Positions 1-10,117 of a DNA stretch of 64,000 bases are shown one piece after another. The notes beneath the pieces are model-generated. The model searched no databases. It saw nothing but the letters and a program-made list of their open reading frames with translations, and was not told the DNA's origin. Source of the DNA: an uncultured Rhodospirillales bacterium (lineage in GTDB: Bacteria; Pseudomonadota; Alphaproteobacteria; ATCC43930; CGMCC-115725); NCBI GenBank assembly GCA_903822185.1, contig CAIJOA010000011.1:124001-188000 (forward strand), given 5' to 3'. The position numbers and the translations under genes are program-made. How positions within the stretch are numbered: position 1 is the stretch's first letter; every line of letters begins with the position of its first letter.

Positions 1-1673
1 TCGCCGCCCTTCCCCTGGCTTTGGTCATGCTGCTTCTCGCCGTGATCTTGTGGCTCGGCTTGGCGGAGGACGTTCATAACGGCTTCTTCGGTCCCCTGAC
101 CCTGAAGCATTATCATCTCCTGATCACCAGCCCGCTGATCGCGCGGGCGATTCTGAATACACTCGGCTTCTGCCTTGTCACCGTCGCCGTGGCGATGACG
201 ATCGGCATGACGTCAGCCTGGTTGGTCGAGCGGACGGACCTTCCAGGCAAGAAGACGATCTATTCGCTGATGACGCTGGGTCTGCTGCTGCCGACCTTCT
301 TTCAGGCGATGGGATGGCTGTTCTTTCTTCATCCCCGCATCGGCATGCTGAATCAGTGGCTGGTGCAGCTTTTCGACCTCGATGACAGTCCTTTCAACAT
401 CGCCAGCATCGTCGGCATGGGGTGGGTCGAGGGCCTTGGGCTCGCGCCGCTGGCTTTTGTCATGACCAGTCCGATTCTGCGCGCGATGAATCCGGCCTTC
501 GAGGACGCCGCCCGCGTCCACGGTCTTGGACGCCGCGCCATGCTGACCAAGATCATCCTGCCGCTGATGTGGCCCGGTTTGATCGCCGCCGCGATCTACA
601 TCCTCGTCATCGGCGCCGCGACATTCGAAGTGCCGGCGATTATCGGGCTTGGCGGCAAGATCCTGACCTTCAGCACGCTCGTCTATATCAGCGTGACGCC
701 GGAAATGGGCATCCCCAACTACGGCGAAGTCGGCGCGTTGAGTATGCCGATGATCATTCTGTCGGTGCTGATGAGCTGGTGCTATTTCCGCGTCATCCGT
801 TTCGGCGATCGTTACGCCGTCATCCAGGGCCGCGGCTACCGTCCGAGATTGATGCAGTTGGGTCCATGGATGTGGCTCGGCTGGGGATTGCTCGCCACCT
901 ACTTCATTATGGCGATTATCCTACCATTGCTGATGATGGCTTGGGCGGCGTTCCTGCCTTTCTTCCAGCCCTTTTCGGCCCGTGCGATCAGCCAATTGAC
1001 CCTGGCGAATTTCCAGCAAATTCCCCTGACCTTGATCGGGCGCGCCGCCATCAATTCGCTGATCCTGATGGTCAGCGTCCCCATTGCCGCCGTGGTCTTC
1101 GGACTGGCGATTTCCTGGGTCGTCATTCGGTCAGGGATCAAAGGCCGTTATTTTTTCGACTGGATCGCGTTCCTGCCCCATGCCGTACCGAGCGTGATCT
1201 TCGCCATCTCTTTCCTGGCATTGGCGCTCTTTCTCCTGCCCAGCAATTTCCATCTCTACGGCACGATCTTCATCGTCATGCTGGTCTATGTCGTCGTGCG
1301 GTTGAGCTTCACGACGCGCGTTCTCAATGGCGCGCTGCTGCAGCTCCATGTCGAACTGGAAAATGTCGCGCAGGTAAGCGGCATTCCGATGCTCACGACA
1401 ATGCGCAAGATAACGCTGCCGTTGCTCGCGCCGGCGATTCTCAATCTGTGCTTGTGGAACGCCCTCCTGACATTTCGTGAATTGACGGTCGCGGCGTTTC
1501 TGGTGACGCAAGACAATATCACCCTCCCCGTCGTGGTCTGGGGCATATGGCAATCGGGCGGGCTTGGCCCTGCCGCAGCCTTGTCGCTGCTGTTCCTCAC
1601 CGCGCTTTTCCCGGTGATCATCGTCTATTGGATTGTCGGCATGCGCGCCCTCGGCGGCGCCGGCCATCCCTAA
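1..1673 (+). CDS. ABC transporter permease, Fe3+/AfuB-FbpB type with fused double TM domain (5' end truncated by window edge)
   Basis: Frame stays open to base 3 upstream of the called start; two binding-protein-dependent transport TM domains; clearly paralogous to the ORF at 6211-7992 (e.g. MGWVEGLGLA, TVAAFLVTQDNITLPVVVWGIW). Confidence 0.85.
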   Translation, partial: AALPLALVMLLLAVILWLGLAEDVHNGFFGPLTLKHYHLLITSPLIARAILNTLGFCLVTVAVAMTIGMTSAWLVERTDLPGKKTIYSLMTLGLLLPTFFQAMGWLFFLHPRIGMLNQWLVQLFDLDDSPFNIASIVGMGWVEGLGLAPLAFVMTSPILRAMNPAFEDAARVHGLGRRAMLTKIILPLMWPGLIAAAIYILVIGAATFEVPAIIGLGGKILTFSTLVYISVTPEMGIPNYGEVGALSMPMIILSVLMSWCYFRVIRFGDRYAVIQGRGYRPRLMQLGPWMWLGWGLLATYFIMAIILPLLMMAWAAFLPFFQPFSARAISQLTLANFQQIPLTLIGRAAINSLILMVSVPIAAVVFGLAISWVVIRSGIKGRYFFDWIAFLPHAVPSVIFAISFLALALFLLPSNFHLYGTIFIVMLVYVVVRLSFTTRVLNGALLQLHVELENVAQVSGIPMLTTMRKITLPLLAPAILNLCLWNALLTFRELTVAAFLVTQDNITLPVVVWGIWQSGGLGPAAALSLLFLTALFPVIIVYWIVGMRALGGAGHP

Positions 1674-1715
1674 TTTCAAGCCATCGTTAGAAAATAAGAG
1701 TGAGGAGATGCCGTC

Positions 1716-2843
1716 ATGATCAAAAGTGAGCCCGTCACGTTAACAGCCCAGGACGGCGTGCAATTTCACGCCCAATGGCATTACGATGATGCCGTCAAGC
1801 CGACGGCGGCAATCATGGTCGCGCACCCGACAACGGATTGGCGCAATCATTTCCTGTTGAAGCTATTGGCCGAACGCGGCATCGGCGCGCTCGGCTACGC
1901 CACCCGCTTCTCGACACGGGAGGCAGAGCTCATTTTGGAAGAGACGTTGCTCGACACGGCTGCCTCAGTCGAGTTCCTGCACAGCAAGGGTTATCGCAGC
2001 GTGCTGGGCATGGGCAGCAGCGGTGGTGCCGAAATCTTCGCTGGCTACCAAAGTGAAGCGACGAAGCCGACGATCAAAGGAACGCCGCTGGGCGATGCTC
2101 CCGATCTCACCAAGGCCAAGCTGCCGCCGCTCGCGGGTCTCGTCTTTCTCAACCCGCATTTGGGACGCCCGTTCAGCTTGACGCGCGGCCTCGACCCGTC
2201 GGTCGGCGGCGATAACGGCAACGATCCGCTGCAATACGATGCGGATCTCGATCTTTACAATCCAAAGAACGGCCCGCCCTTTTCGGACGACTTCAAGAAT
2301 CGCTACGAAGCGGCGCAGATCGAGCGCAACCACAAGATCACGCGCTGGTGCCAGGAAACGATCAAGAAGATCGAGAAGGCGGGAAATCCTCTGATGAAAG
2401 ATATTCCTTTCATCGTCCATCGCACCGACGCAGCCCTGTTGCAGCGGGACACCTCGCTCGAGAAGACCGATCGCTCGGGTAAAACGATCTGGAACGAAGA
2501 TCCCCACTACGCCAACTACAATCCGGGTCCGATGCGCGGCCCACGGACCCGGTTGCGAATTTTCACGATGAAGTCATGGATCAGTCAGCGTGGCCTCTCG
2601 ACGTCCGTATTCGATGTGGTGCACCACATCAAGAATTGCCACGTCCCGACGATCGTGCTGTGCGGCACCGCCGAGGAAGGCGGGCCATCCCATTCGAAGC
2701 ATATCTACGACGCCGTACCCGATCCGAAAAAGAAGATGACCTGGATCAAGGATGCCACTCACTTCATGAGCGGTCAGGACGCACAGCAAAATGAAACGGC
2801 CGATTTGATCGTCGATTGGCTGAAAGAGCGCAGTATCGTTTGA
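1716..2843 (+). CDS. alpha/beta hydrolase family protein
   Basis: Nucleophile elbow GMGSSGG, AHPTTDWRN motif, C-terminal DATHFMSG; paralog of 5110-6207. Confidence 0.8.
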   Translation: MIKSEPVTLTAQDGVQFHAQWHYDDAVKPTAAIMVAHPTTDWRNHFLLKLLAERGIGALGYATRFSTREAELILEETLLDTAASVEFLHSKGYRSVLGMGSSGGAEIFAGYQSEATKPTIKGTPLGDAPDLTKAKLPPLAGLVFLNPHLGRPFSLTRGLDPSVGGDNGNDPLQYDADLDLYNPKNGPPFSDDFKNRYEAAQIERNHKITRWCQETIKKIEKAGNPLMKDIPFIVHRTDAALLQRDTSLEKTDRSGKTIWNEDPHYANYNPGPMRGPRTRLRIFTMKSWISQRGLSTSVFDVVHHIKNCHVPTIVLCGTAEEGGPSHSKHIYDAVPDPKKKMTWIKDATHFMSGQDAQQNETADLIVDWLKERSIV

Positions 2844-2853
2844 TAATCGAAAC

Positions 2854-3969
2854 CTACTTCGACGCCATCCCTAGGGGCCGTGACGGAATCACGGAAACAT
2901 GGATGGCGTCGGGCAGGCCTTGGCCGCCGATCGAGCGGATTGCCAGATCGACTTCGTCTAACGAGAATTGATGGGTCGCCATCAATTCGATCGGATAATC
3001 CCCCGAGGAAATCATTTCGATCGCCGTTTCAACGGCCTGGTAGCTATGCCCACGCGCGGCCTTTAGGGTGACGCGCTTCGCGTTCATCTCGGTCGCCGGG
3101 AAATTCGCGATGGTGCCACCATAAGCGAACACGACCGTCCCTGACTTTCGGACGCATTTGAGCGCATCCGACAAGGTATTCGGCCCACCCGCGACATCCA
3201 ACACGGCATCGACACCTTCACCGCCCGTGATATCACGAACGCGCTGCACGAGGTCTTCCGTCTCGACATCTACCGTCACATGCGCGCCGAACTTGCGCGC
3301 CACCTCGAGCCGGCCTGCATCTCGCGCCAAGCCGCTGACGATGATCAATTTCGCGCCGAGATGTTTTGCCGCCATGACCGCAGCGATGCCTTGCTGACCC
3401 GGCCCTTGGATCAAGATGGATTGGCCCATCTTCAATCCCGCCTCGAACAGCGTCCATTGCACGCCGTTGCTCATCGGGATCGACATCGCCAAATGATTGG
3501 CCGGGACGTTCTCCTTCACCCGGTGAATGACCGAGTGAGGATGCATATACATGAATTCGCTGTATCCACCCCAGAGCGCCGGGTCCATGGCGATCGGCGA
3601 CGAGCCATAGCGCAAGACGGTATCCGCTGCGCCGCGCGCTTCCGTCTGCGCACAAAGTCGGAAATCACCCGAACGGCAAAACGAACACTGCCCGCACGGC
3701 AAATATTCTTCAAGGGCGATCCGGTCACCTTCCTTGAGCTTCCAATTGCGCATTGCCAGCGAGCCGAGCTGCGCGACCCGGGCGATATTCTCGTGCCCCA
3801 TGATGCGCGGCGTCTTGCTTTGCCGGTAATTGCGCCAGTCAGAGCCGCAGATTCCCGCCGCTTCAATCTTCAGCAGACCCGCATCCGATTCGATTTCCGG
3901 AATAGGAAATTCCCGCAATTCCGTTTTCATGATGTCGGTGCTGACGGCGGCCAGCGACTTCTCAGCCAT
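2854..3969 (-). CDS. Zn-dependent MDR alcohol/sorbitol/threonine dehydrogenase-like protein
   Basis: CGSDW, GHE, CGQCSFCRSGDFRLC zinc motifs. Confidence 0.85.
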   Translation of the reverse strand: MAEKSLAAVSTDIMKTELREFPIPEIESDAGLLKIEAAGICGSDWRNYRQSKTPRIMGHENIARVAQLGSLAMRNWKLKEGDRIALEEYLPCGQCSFCRSGDFRLCAQTEARGAADTVLRYGSSPIAMDPALWGGYSEFMYMHPHSVIHRVKENVPANHLAMSIPMSNGVQWTLFEAGLKMGQSILIQGPGQQGIAAVMAAKHLGAKLIIVSGLARDAGRLEVARKFGAHVTVDVETEDLVQRVRDITGGEGVDAVLDVAGGPNTLSDALKCVRKSGTVVFAYGGTIANFPATEMNAKRVTLKAARGHSYQAVETAIEMISSGDYPIELMATHQFSLDEVDLAIRSIGGQGLPDAIHVSVIPSRPLGMASK

Positions 3970-3992
3970 GGGCTTCTTCCTCGATCGGCAGA

Positions 3993-5069
3993 CTAATGCG
4001 CCGCATAGACCAGCATTTCGGCGGCTTCCATCTGGCAGAATACATTTTTGGCGTGATGGCGTCCCCGGAAAGGCTTTTGCGCCCGAACCTCGAAGACGAC
4101 ATCTTCCGCCATCCGAATTCTGAGCTGTATTTGCTCACCGAGGAAGATTTCTTCAATGATCTCGCCCGGAAACTCATTCGCGGCGCCGGTCGCCACCGGC
4201 ATCAGTTCGATACTGGACGGCCGGATGCCGAGTTGCACTCCGCCGGTAAGATCGCGCGTGTCGGCGAGCACACGGCCGACGGGCGTGTCGATGACGCCGG
4301 CAGAGGCTACCTGCCCTTTCAGCCAGTTCACCTGTCCCAAGAACTCGGCCACCATCGGCGTCGCCGGCATAGAAAAGAGCTGCGTAGGGGTTCCCAGTTG
4401 GATGATCCGTCCGGCATCCATCACCGCGATCTTATCCCCCAGCGCCAAGGCTTCAGACTGGTCATGGGTGACATAGAGAACCGTCACGCCGACCATCTTG
4501 GTGACGGTCAAAATCTGATGCCGCACTTCTTCGCGTAAGCGAGCATCGAGATTGCTGAGCGGTTCATCCATCAACAAAACCACCGGTTCGACTGCGAGCG
4601 ATCGCGCCAACGCCACACGCTGCTGTTGCCCGCCGCTAAGATGCGGCACCGGCCGGTCGGCGTAGCGATCCATTTGCACCAACGACAGCGCATACATAAC
4701 CCGGTCGCGAACCTTGTCCTTAGGCACCCGCTTGGCGCCGTGCGTCAGGGGTAACGCAACATTCTGATAAACCGTCATGTGTGGCCAAACGGCATAAGAT
4801 TGAAAAACCATGCCCAGCCCGCGGTCTTCGGGCCGAACGAAGACGTTCTTGGCGCCGGAATAGATCAGCCGGTCGGCAAGATAAATTTCACCACCCTGCG
4901 GCGTGTCGATGCCGGCGACACAACGGAGTAAGGTTGATTTTCCCGATCCGCTGGGACCGAGCAGAACAAAGAACTCGCCCTTCTCGACGTTGAGATCGAT
5001 GCTGGGCAGCGCCGTGAAGACACCGTCTTTGACGGCGAATTCTTTGCGCAATTGGTTGATCCTGATCAT
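3993..5069 (-). CDS. ABC transporter ATP-binding protein (Fe3+/spermidine/putrescine family)
   Basis: Walker A GPSGSGKST, LSGGQQQR signature, Walker B LLMDEPLSNLD. Confidence 0.92.
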   Translation of the reverse strand: MIRINQLRKEFAVKDGVFTALPSIDLNVEKGEFFVLLGPSGSGKSTLLRCVAGIDTPQGGEIYLADRLIYSGAKNVFVRPEDRGLGMVFQSYAVWPHMTVYQNVALPLTHGAKRVPKDKVRDRVMYALSLVQMDRYADRPVPHLSGGQQQRVALARSLAVEPVVLLMDEPLSNLDARLREEVRHQILTVTKMVGVTVLYVTHDQSEALALGDKIAVMDAGRIIQLGTPTQLFSMPATPMVAEFLGQVNWLKGQVASAGVIDTPVGRVLADTRDLTGGVQLGIRPSSIELMPVATGAANEFPGEIIEEIFLGEQIQLRIRMAEDVVFEVRAQKPFRGRHHAKNVFCQMEAAEMLVYAAH

Positions 5070-5109
5070 CTTCGCTTCGGCTCCCCTAAGACAGGCTTGG
5101 CGCCGGTCC

Positions 5110-6207
5110 TTAATTTAAGGCGCGATCATAAACCCATTTGGCGATTTCGTCCGCGATCTCCGCCTGCTTATCGGTCTGGCCGGTCATGAAATGCGTTCCA
5201 CCGTCGATCCGGACGAATTTCTTTCCGGCATCAGGCGATGTCGCGAAGGCTTTTTCGGCATGTCCCGGTCCCGCCGCATCGGCGGTTCCCCACAGCACCA
5301 AGGTCGGCACTTGGCAGCGCGGCAAGAACTTGAACAGATCGAACTGTGACGCCGCGAGGCTACGTTGGCTGAGCCAGGAACGGCAGGTCAGAATCAGCAA
5401 CCGCGTCGAAGCCCCGCGTAGCGGCCCCGGCGTATAATTCGCAACCCGCGCATCGATCCCCCACCGCGTACTTTCACGCGATTTGGATGATCCCTCCGGC
5501 GGATCGAGAAAATCCAAATTTGCGTCGGTTCGATGGATGATGACCGGAATATCCTTCATCAGCGGGTTTTCCGCGGCCTCGACCCCGCGTAACAAATCCT
5601 GGCACCATCGCGTGATCTTGTGATTACGAGCGACCTGTGCGGCGCGATATCTCTCCCGAAATTCGGAAGAGTACGGCGGTCCGTTTTCAGGGTTGTACAT
5701 ATCCAGCGCAGAATCGTAGGCGAGCGGATCATTGCCGCTTTCTCCGCCGACCGACGGATCGAGCCCCGCGGTCAGACTGAACGGCCGTCCCGCATGCGCA
5801 TTGAGCAAAACCAGCCCATCCATCGGCGCGAATTTAGCATTCGCCAACAAGTCCGGCTGGAAAGCTTCGCTTTGATAGCCGGCAGCAATTTCCCCGCCGC
5901 CGCTATAGCCGATACCGATGACCCGCTCAAAACCTTCAGCGCGAAGATAGTCAACACAGGTAGCCCAATCGAGCAAGGTATGTTCGAGGATCAATTCCGC
6001 TTCGGCATGCATGTAACGGTTCGCGCAACCGAGCGCGGCAAAGCCATGTTGCGCCAGCAACGGGAGCATGAACTGATTTCGCCAATCCGATGTCGGATGC
6101 ATCATGACGAACGCCGTCTTGCTGCGGCGCGCAACGTCGAAATGCAACCGGATGGAAAAACGAGCGCCGTCAGACGCCGTCAGTCTTTCTTCACGCTGGC
6201 TCATCAT
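5110..6207 (-). CDS. alpha/beta hydrolase family protein (paralog of 1716-2843)
   Basis: GIGYSGGGE nucleophile elbow; shared HPTSDWRN, GRPFSLTAGLDPSVGGE, RNHKITRWCQ, GGTHFMTGQ blocks. Confidence 0.8.
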   Translation of the reverse strand: MMSQREERLTASDGARFSIRLHFDVARRSKTAFVMMHPTSDWRNQFMLPLLAQHGFAALGCANRYMHAEAELILEHTLLDWATCVDYLRAEGFERVIGIGYSGGGEIAAGYQSEAFQPDLLANAKFAPMDGLVLLNAHAGRPFSLTAGLDPSVGGESGNDPLAYDSALDMYNPENGPPYSSEFRERYRAAQVARNHKITRWCQDLLRGVEAAENPLMKDIPVIIHRTDANLDFLDPPEGSSKSRESTRWGIDARVANYTPGPLRGASTRLLILTCRSWLSQRSLAASQFDLFKFLPRCQVPTLVLWGTADAAGPGHAEKAFATSPDAGKKFVRIDGGTHFMTGQTDKQAEIADEIAKWVYDRALN

Positions 6208-6210
6208 CGG

Positions 6211-7992
6211 TCAAGCACGCGGTGTCTGTTGAAAGTCGGCGCCTGTGCGCAACGCCCAATAGGCCGCAACCAACGGAATCAGCAAAACAACGAAAACAAG
6301 CGAAACGGCGGCCGACTGTCCGGCGAGCCCGCCATTCCACAATCCCCACACCACGACCGGCAGCGTAATATTATCCTGGGTCACCATGAAAGCCGCGACG
6401 GTAAGCTCGCGATAACTCAGCAGCGCATTCCAAATCCAAAGATTGAGGATCGCCGGCAACAAGAGCGGGACGATTACTTTCCACAAAGTTGCCAGCGTAC
6501 GGATACCGCTGACGTAAGCCGCATCTTCAAGTTCGCGATTGATCTGCAACAATGCACCGTTCAGCACCCGTGTGACGAGGCTGATACGAACCAAGACAAA
6601 CACCATCAAAAGGATCGAAACCGTTCCATAAAAGGGAACAGTTTTCGGAAGAATGAATAAGGCGAAGATCACCGCTGCGACAGCGAAGATCAGGCTGGGC
6701 ACGGCATGTGGGAGAAATGAAATCCAATCGTAAAGGAAGCGTCCGCGAAGATTGGATCGGACAACGATCCACGAGATCGCCAGCCCGAACATCAACGAGA
6801 GCGTCGGTACCCAGAAGACTAACGTTAAGGTGTTGCGCGCGCCCCGCCACACCAGCCCCCAATCGATGACGGTGAAGTTGGCCAAAGATATTTGCGACAA
6901 AGCCTCGACGGAGAACGGCTGAAAATAGGGCAGCAACGACGCCCAGATCATCATCGTCAGCGGCATGAGCTTCGACATCAAAAAATAAAGCCCAAGCCCC
7001 GACCAGCACAGCCACATCTTATTGCCGAGCGGAACCAGTTTCGGCCGATAGCCGCGCCCCTGAATGACGCCATAGCGATGGGAAAGCCGGATCACCCGGA
7101 AATACCACCAACTCAAGAACGCCGACAAAACGATGAGCACGACACTCACCGCGCCGACGAAGCCGTAGTTGGGAATGCCAGTGTCGGGCGCGATTTTGAC
7201 ATAGACGACAGTCGCAAAGGTGAAGATACGATTGCCCAAACCAATGATGGCGGGGACTTCGAACGCGGCAAAGGCAATGACCGAAATATAAATGGCGGTG
7301 GCGAGCAGCGCCGGCCAGATCAGCGGTAAGACGACGTAGCGCAACGTCTGCCAACGGCGCAGGCCATGCACAGTCGATGCTTCTTCCAGCGACGGATTGA
7401 GCGCCTTGAAAATCGGACTGGTCATCATGAATGCCATGGAGGCAAGCCCCAAGCCTTCAACCCACCCCATACCGACAACGTTGGCGATGCTAACCGGCGC
7501 CGAATCAAGCGAGAATAGGTCCATCATCCAGCGGTTGAACATGCCGATGCGCGGGTGAAGGAAAAACACCCACCCCATCGCCATGAAGAAAGTCGGCACC
7601 AGAAGACCCACCGTCATGATGACATAGACGAGGCGCTTGCCCGGAAGATCCGTTCGTTCGACGAGCCACGCCACGGAGCCGCCTATGCTCATCGCCGTGA
7701 TGACTGTAACGACCGTGAACTCGACAGTATTGACCAGCGAGCTGTAGATCAGCGGATCGCCGAGAAGCGTCTTAAAGTGGCGCAGCGTGAAGGATGTGCT
7801 GAGGCCGCTATTGATGTTATCGACGACGCTGACATCGATGATCACGCCCAGAAGTATCAGGACGATGACCAACGGCAACGCCGCGAGAAAGAAGACGAAA
7901 GGCCGTCCGTTCAGGTGACGCACGATCGGCCAATGCCCCGTGGCGGATGACACCACCGTCGCATCTTTTCCGGCGACAAACGGCGCTACCAT
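6211..7992 (-). CDS. ABC transporter permease, Fe3+/AfuB-FbpB type
   Basis: Fused double TM domain; paralog of 1-1673. Confidence 0.88.
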   Translation of the reverse strand: MVAPFVAGKDATVVSSATGHWPIVRHLNGRPFVFFLAALPLVIVLILLGVIIDVSVVDNINSGLSTSFTLRHFKTLLGDPLIYSSLVNTVEFTVVTVITAMSIGGSVAWLVERTDLPGKRLVYVIMTVGLLVPTFFMAMGWVFFLHPRIGMFNRWMMDLFSLDSAPVSIANVVGMGWVEGLGLASMAFMMTSPIFKALNPSLEEASTVHGLRRWQTLRYVVLPLIWPALLATAIYISVIAFAAFEVPAIIGLGNRIFTFATVVYVKIAPDTGIPNYGFVGAVSVVLIVLSAFLSWWYFRVIRLSHRYGVIQGRGYRPKLVPLGNKMWLCWSGLGLYFLMSKLMPLTMMIWASLLPYFQPFSVEALSQISLANFTVIDWGLVWRGARNTLTLVFWVPTLSLMFGLAISWIVVRSNLRGRFLYDWISFLPHAVPSLIFAVAAVIFALFILPKTVPFYGTVSILLMVFVLVRISLVTRVLNGALLQINRELEDAAYVSGIRTLATLWKVIVPLLLPAILNLWIWNALLSYRELTVAAFMVTQDNITLPVVVWGLWNGGLAGQSAAVSLVFVVLLIPLVAAYWALRTGADFQQTPRA

Positions 7993-8034
7993 CTTGCTTC
8001 CTCAAAAATCATGCGACGCTCGAAAGAACCAAGG

Positions 8035-9117
8035 CTATTTCGTCTGGAGTATCTTTTGAAATTCCTCGCGATAGCCTTCCATCTCCTTTTCACGCTGGAT
8101 CAGTTCGTCGGGAAACTGCGCGATGATTTTGGCGCCGGAGGCTTCGATCGCTTTTGCCTGCTTATAGGCCGGCGTGCCTTCGACATAATGCGATGAGGTG
8201 TAGCCGTATTTTTGGATGATCGCCTGTCCCTCCGGAGTCGTGACGTAACCGACGAAAAGTTTTGCCAAATTCGGATGGGTGCTGTTCTTGGGAACGCCGA
8301 GGAACCAATTGGTCGTGATGGCGGCATCTTCGAGAATGGCCTCCTGCATGGGTCCACCATTTTCGACAGCCAGCCGCTCGTCACCTCGGCCGCAATCGAA
8401 GAAAAACAAAATGAACTCGCCACTCGCCAGGCGTTCGTATTCGCCGCAACGGATCAGCCCCCCGGCCCATTGAGACGTCTTCTGGACAATGGGGCGCATC
8501 GCGTCGATGCCGAAATGCAGCGCCAAACGATCGAAAGTCCCGGCATAAGGTGTCGAGGCGATTCTTCCCTTCCATTTCGGATTGAAGATATCGGCCATCT
8601 TCTTCGGCACTTCGTCCGGCTTGATGAACTTGGTGTTGTAATAAGCGCCGCTGAACAGCGACACGATTTGCACGGCTTCACCGTTCTTAGTCCGCATTTC
8701 GGGACGAATATTGTCGAAATAATCGTTCCAATTAATCGGTGTCAGCGCAGACGCCTCCATCGAAGCGATGATCGTGGTTTCGGCGCCCAGCAACACGTCG
8801 GTCGTGTTCGGCCGACCGGCCTGTATTTCCTGAACCACCCTGCTTGCCATCTGGGGAAAGGATGGGCCGGGCGTGAAATTGATCGAGATCGACGTCCCAT
8901 ACATCTTGTTCATGCCGTCCTGCAGCGCGCGCGCGCCGTTGGCTGCACCAAGCGACGGACCCCAGACGATATTGAGCGTCTTTTCTTCCTGCGCCGCTTT
9001 GATCAAAGCCTCGAGAGCCGGCTTCAGTGCATCGGCAGCATGGGCACTACCTGTGCAGGCAAGCGCGATCGCCATGGTAATCCCGCACAACCACTGCCGC
9101 GGCATCGCTTCTAACAT
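8035..9117 (-). CDS. extracellular solute-binding protein (Fe3+/AfuA-like)
   Basis: N-terminal signal peptide; next to permease and ATPase genes. Confidence 0.8.
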   Translation of the reverse strand: MLEAMPRQWLCGITMAIALACTGSAHAADALKPALEALIKAAQEEKTLNIVWGPSLGAANGARALQDGMNKMYGTSISINFTPGPSFPQMASRVVQEIQAGRPNTTDVLLGAETTIIASMEASALTPINWNDYFDNIRPEMRTKNGEAVQIVSLFSGAYYNTKFIKPDEVPKKMADIFNPKWKGRIASTPYAGTFDRLALHFGIDAMRPIVQKTSQWAGGLIRCGEYERLASGEFILFFFDCGRGDERLAVENGGPMQEAILEDAAITTNWFLGVPKNSTHPNLAKLFVGYVTTPEGQAIIQKYGYTSSHYVEGTPAYKQAKAIEASGAKIIAQFPDELIQREKEMEGYREEFQKILQTK

Positions 9118-9149
9118 CGATCTCTCCCTGATACTTTTATCGTCGGCTT

Positions 9150-10103
9150 TTAGAGCGAAATTTCCTGCCCGACGCCGAGGCGTAAAGCTTCTTTGTAAAG
9201 CCAGTTCGCGAAGGCGATGTCGCCGGCGCCGCCTGCTGACTCATGAAAGACGGTAGTGACGCCTTTGCCGATGGCCGGTTTCTTTTCGATGACGACATCG
9301 CCCAACTCGTCGATATCTTCCCAACGGATTTTACCCTCGGCGACCAACGTGCAGAGAAAGCTGGGGCGAAGCGGCGCTTTTTCCTGATCGATGCTACTGA
9401 CCAGCTTGCGCCCCGCCGTCAGGAACAGATCGCGCGGCAATTCGCCGATAGGTCCCATGCTTGCGACGAAACAGCCGGGTTTTAGCCAGGCGGTATCGAA
9501 CACCGGCTGCTGAGAACTGGTTGCGACCAGAACCATATCCATATCGGCAACCGCGTCGCGGCTTTCCGCGACGGGCCTGACCGTGCAGCCCAACTTTTTG
9601 GATGCGTCGGCGGCGAAAGTCCCGCGCGCATCGGCATTGCGGCTGAAGACGCAGATATCCTCGACTGAGCGCACGGTCTTTATCCCTTTAAGCAACGCGA
9701 GCGCATTTCGTCCCGTTCCGATGACGCCCAATTTGCCGATCCGTTGCGGCGCCAGATGCTTGGTCGCGGCACCAACGGATGCTCCCGTCCGCAAGGTCGT
9801 AAACGGATACGCGACGAGCGCCAGCAAGGCGCCGTCCGTGTTGTAGAGTGCAGCCAGATGATCGCGGATGCCGCTTGCCGGTGTCAGCCCTAAGGCAGGA
9901 CCGAAGCGCACGCCCATCCGCTCGCTGTCCAACAACACGCCCGATACGACGCGCAGCGCGCCACCGGGAACCGGAAGATGAAACGGCGCATGAACCGCCA
10001 CCTTTCCCCGCGCCTGCTCCGCCAACGCGTCCTCTGTGACCGCGATGGCCTGTGCCATATCGATCATTTTGACGACTTCCGAGGCTTTGAGTACTAGCGG
10101 CAT
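9150..10103 (-). CDS. ornithine cyclodeaminase/mu-crystallin family protein
   Basis: KLGVIGTGRNALALL Rossmann motif, VRFGPALG, RTGASVGAATKHLA. Confidence 0.85.
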   Translation of the reverse strand: MPLVLKASEVVKMIDMAQAIAVTEDALAEQARGKVAVHAPFHLPVPGGALRVVSGVLLDSERMGVRFGPALGLTPASGIRDHLAALYNTDGALLALVAYPFTTLRTGASVGAATKHLAPQRIGKLGVIGTGRNALALLKGIKTVRSVEDICVFSRNADARGTFAADASKKLGCTVRPVAESRDAVADMDMVLVATSSQQPVFDTAWLKPGCFVASMGPIGELPRDLFLTAGRKLVSSIDQEKAPLRPSFLCTLVAEGKIRWEDIDELGDVVIEKKPAIGKGVTTVFHESAGGAGDIAFANWLYKEALRLGVGQEISL

Positions 10104-10117
10104 TTGATGCTCCTGCC

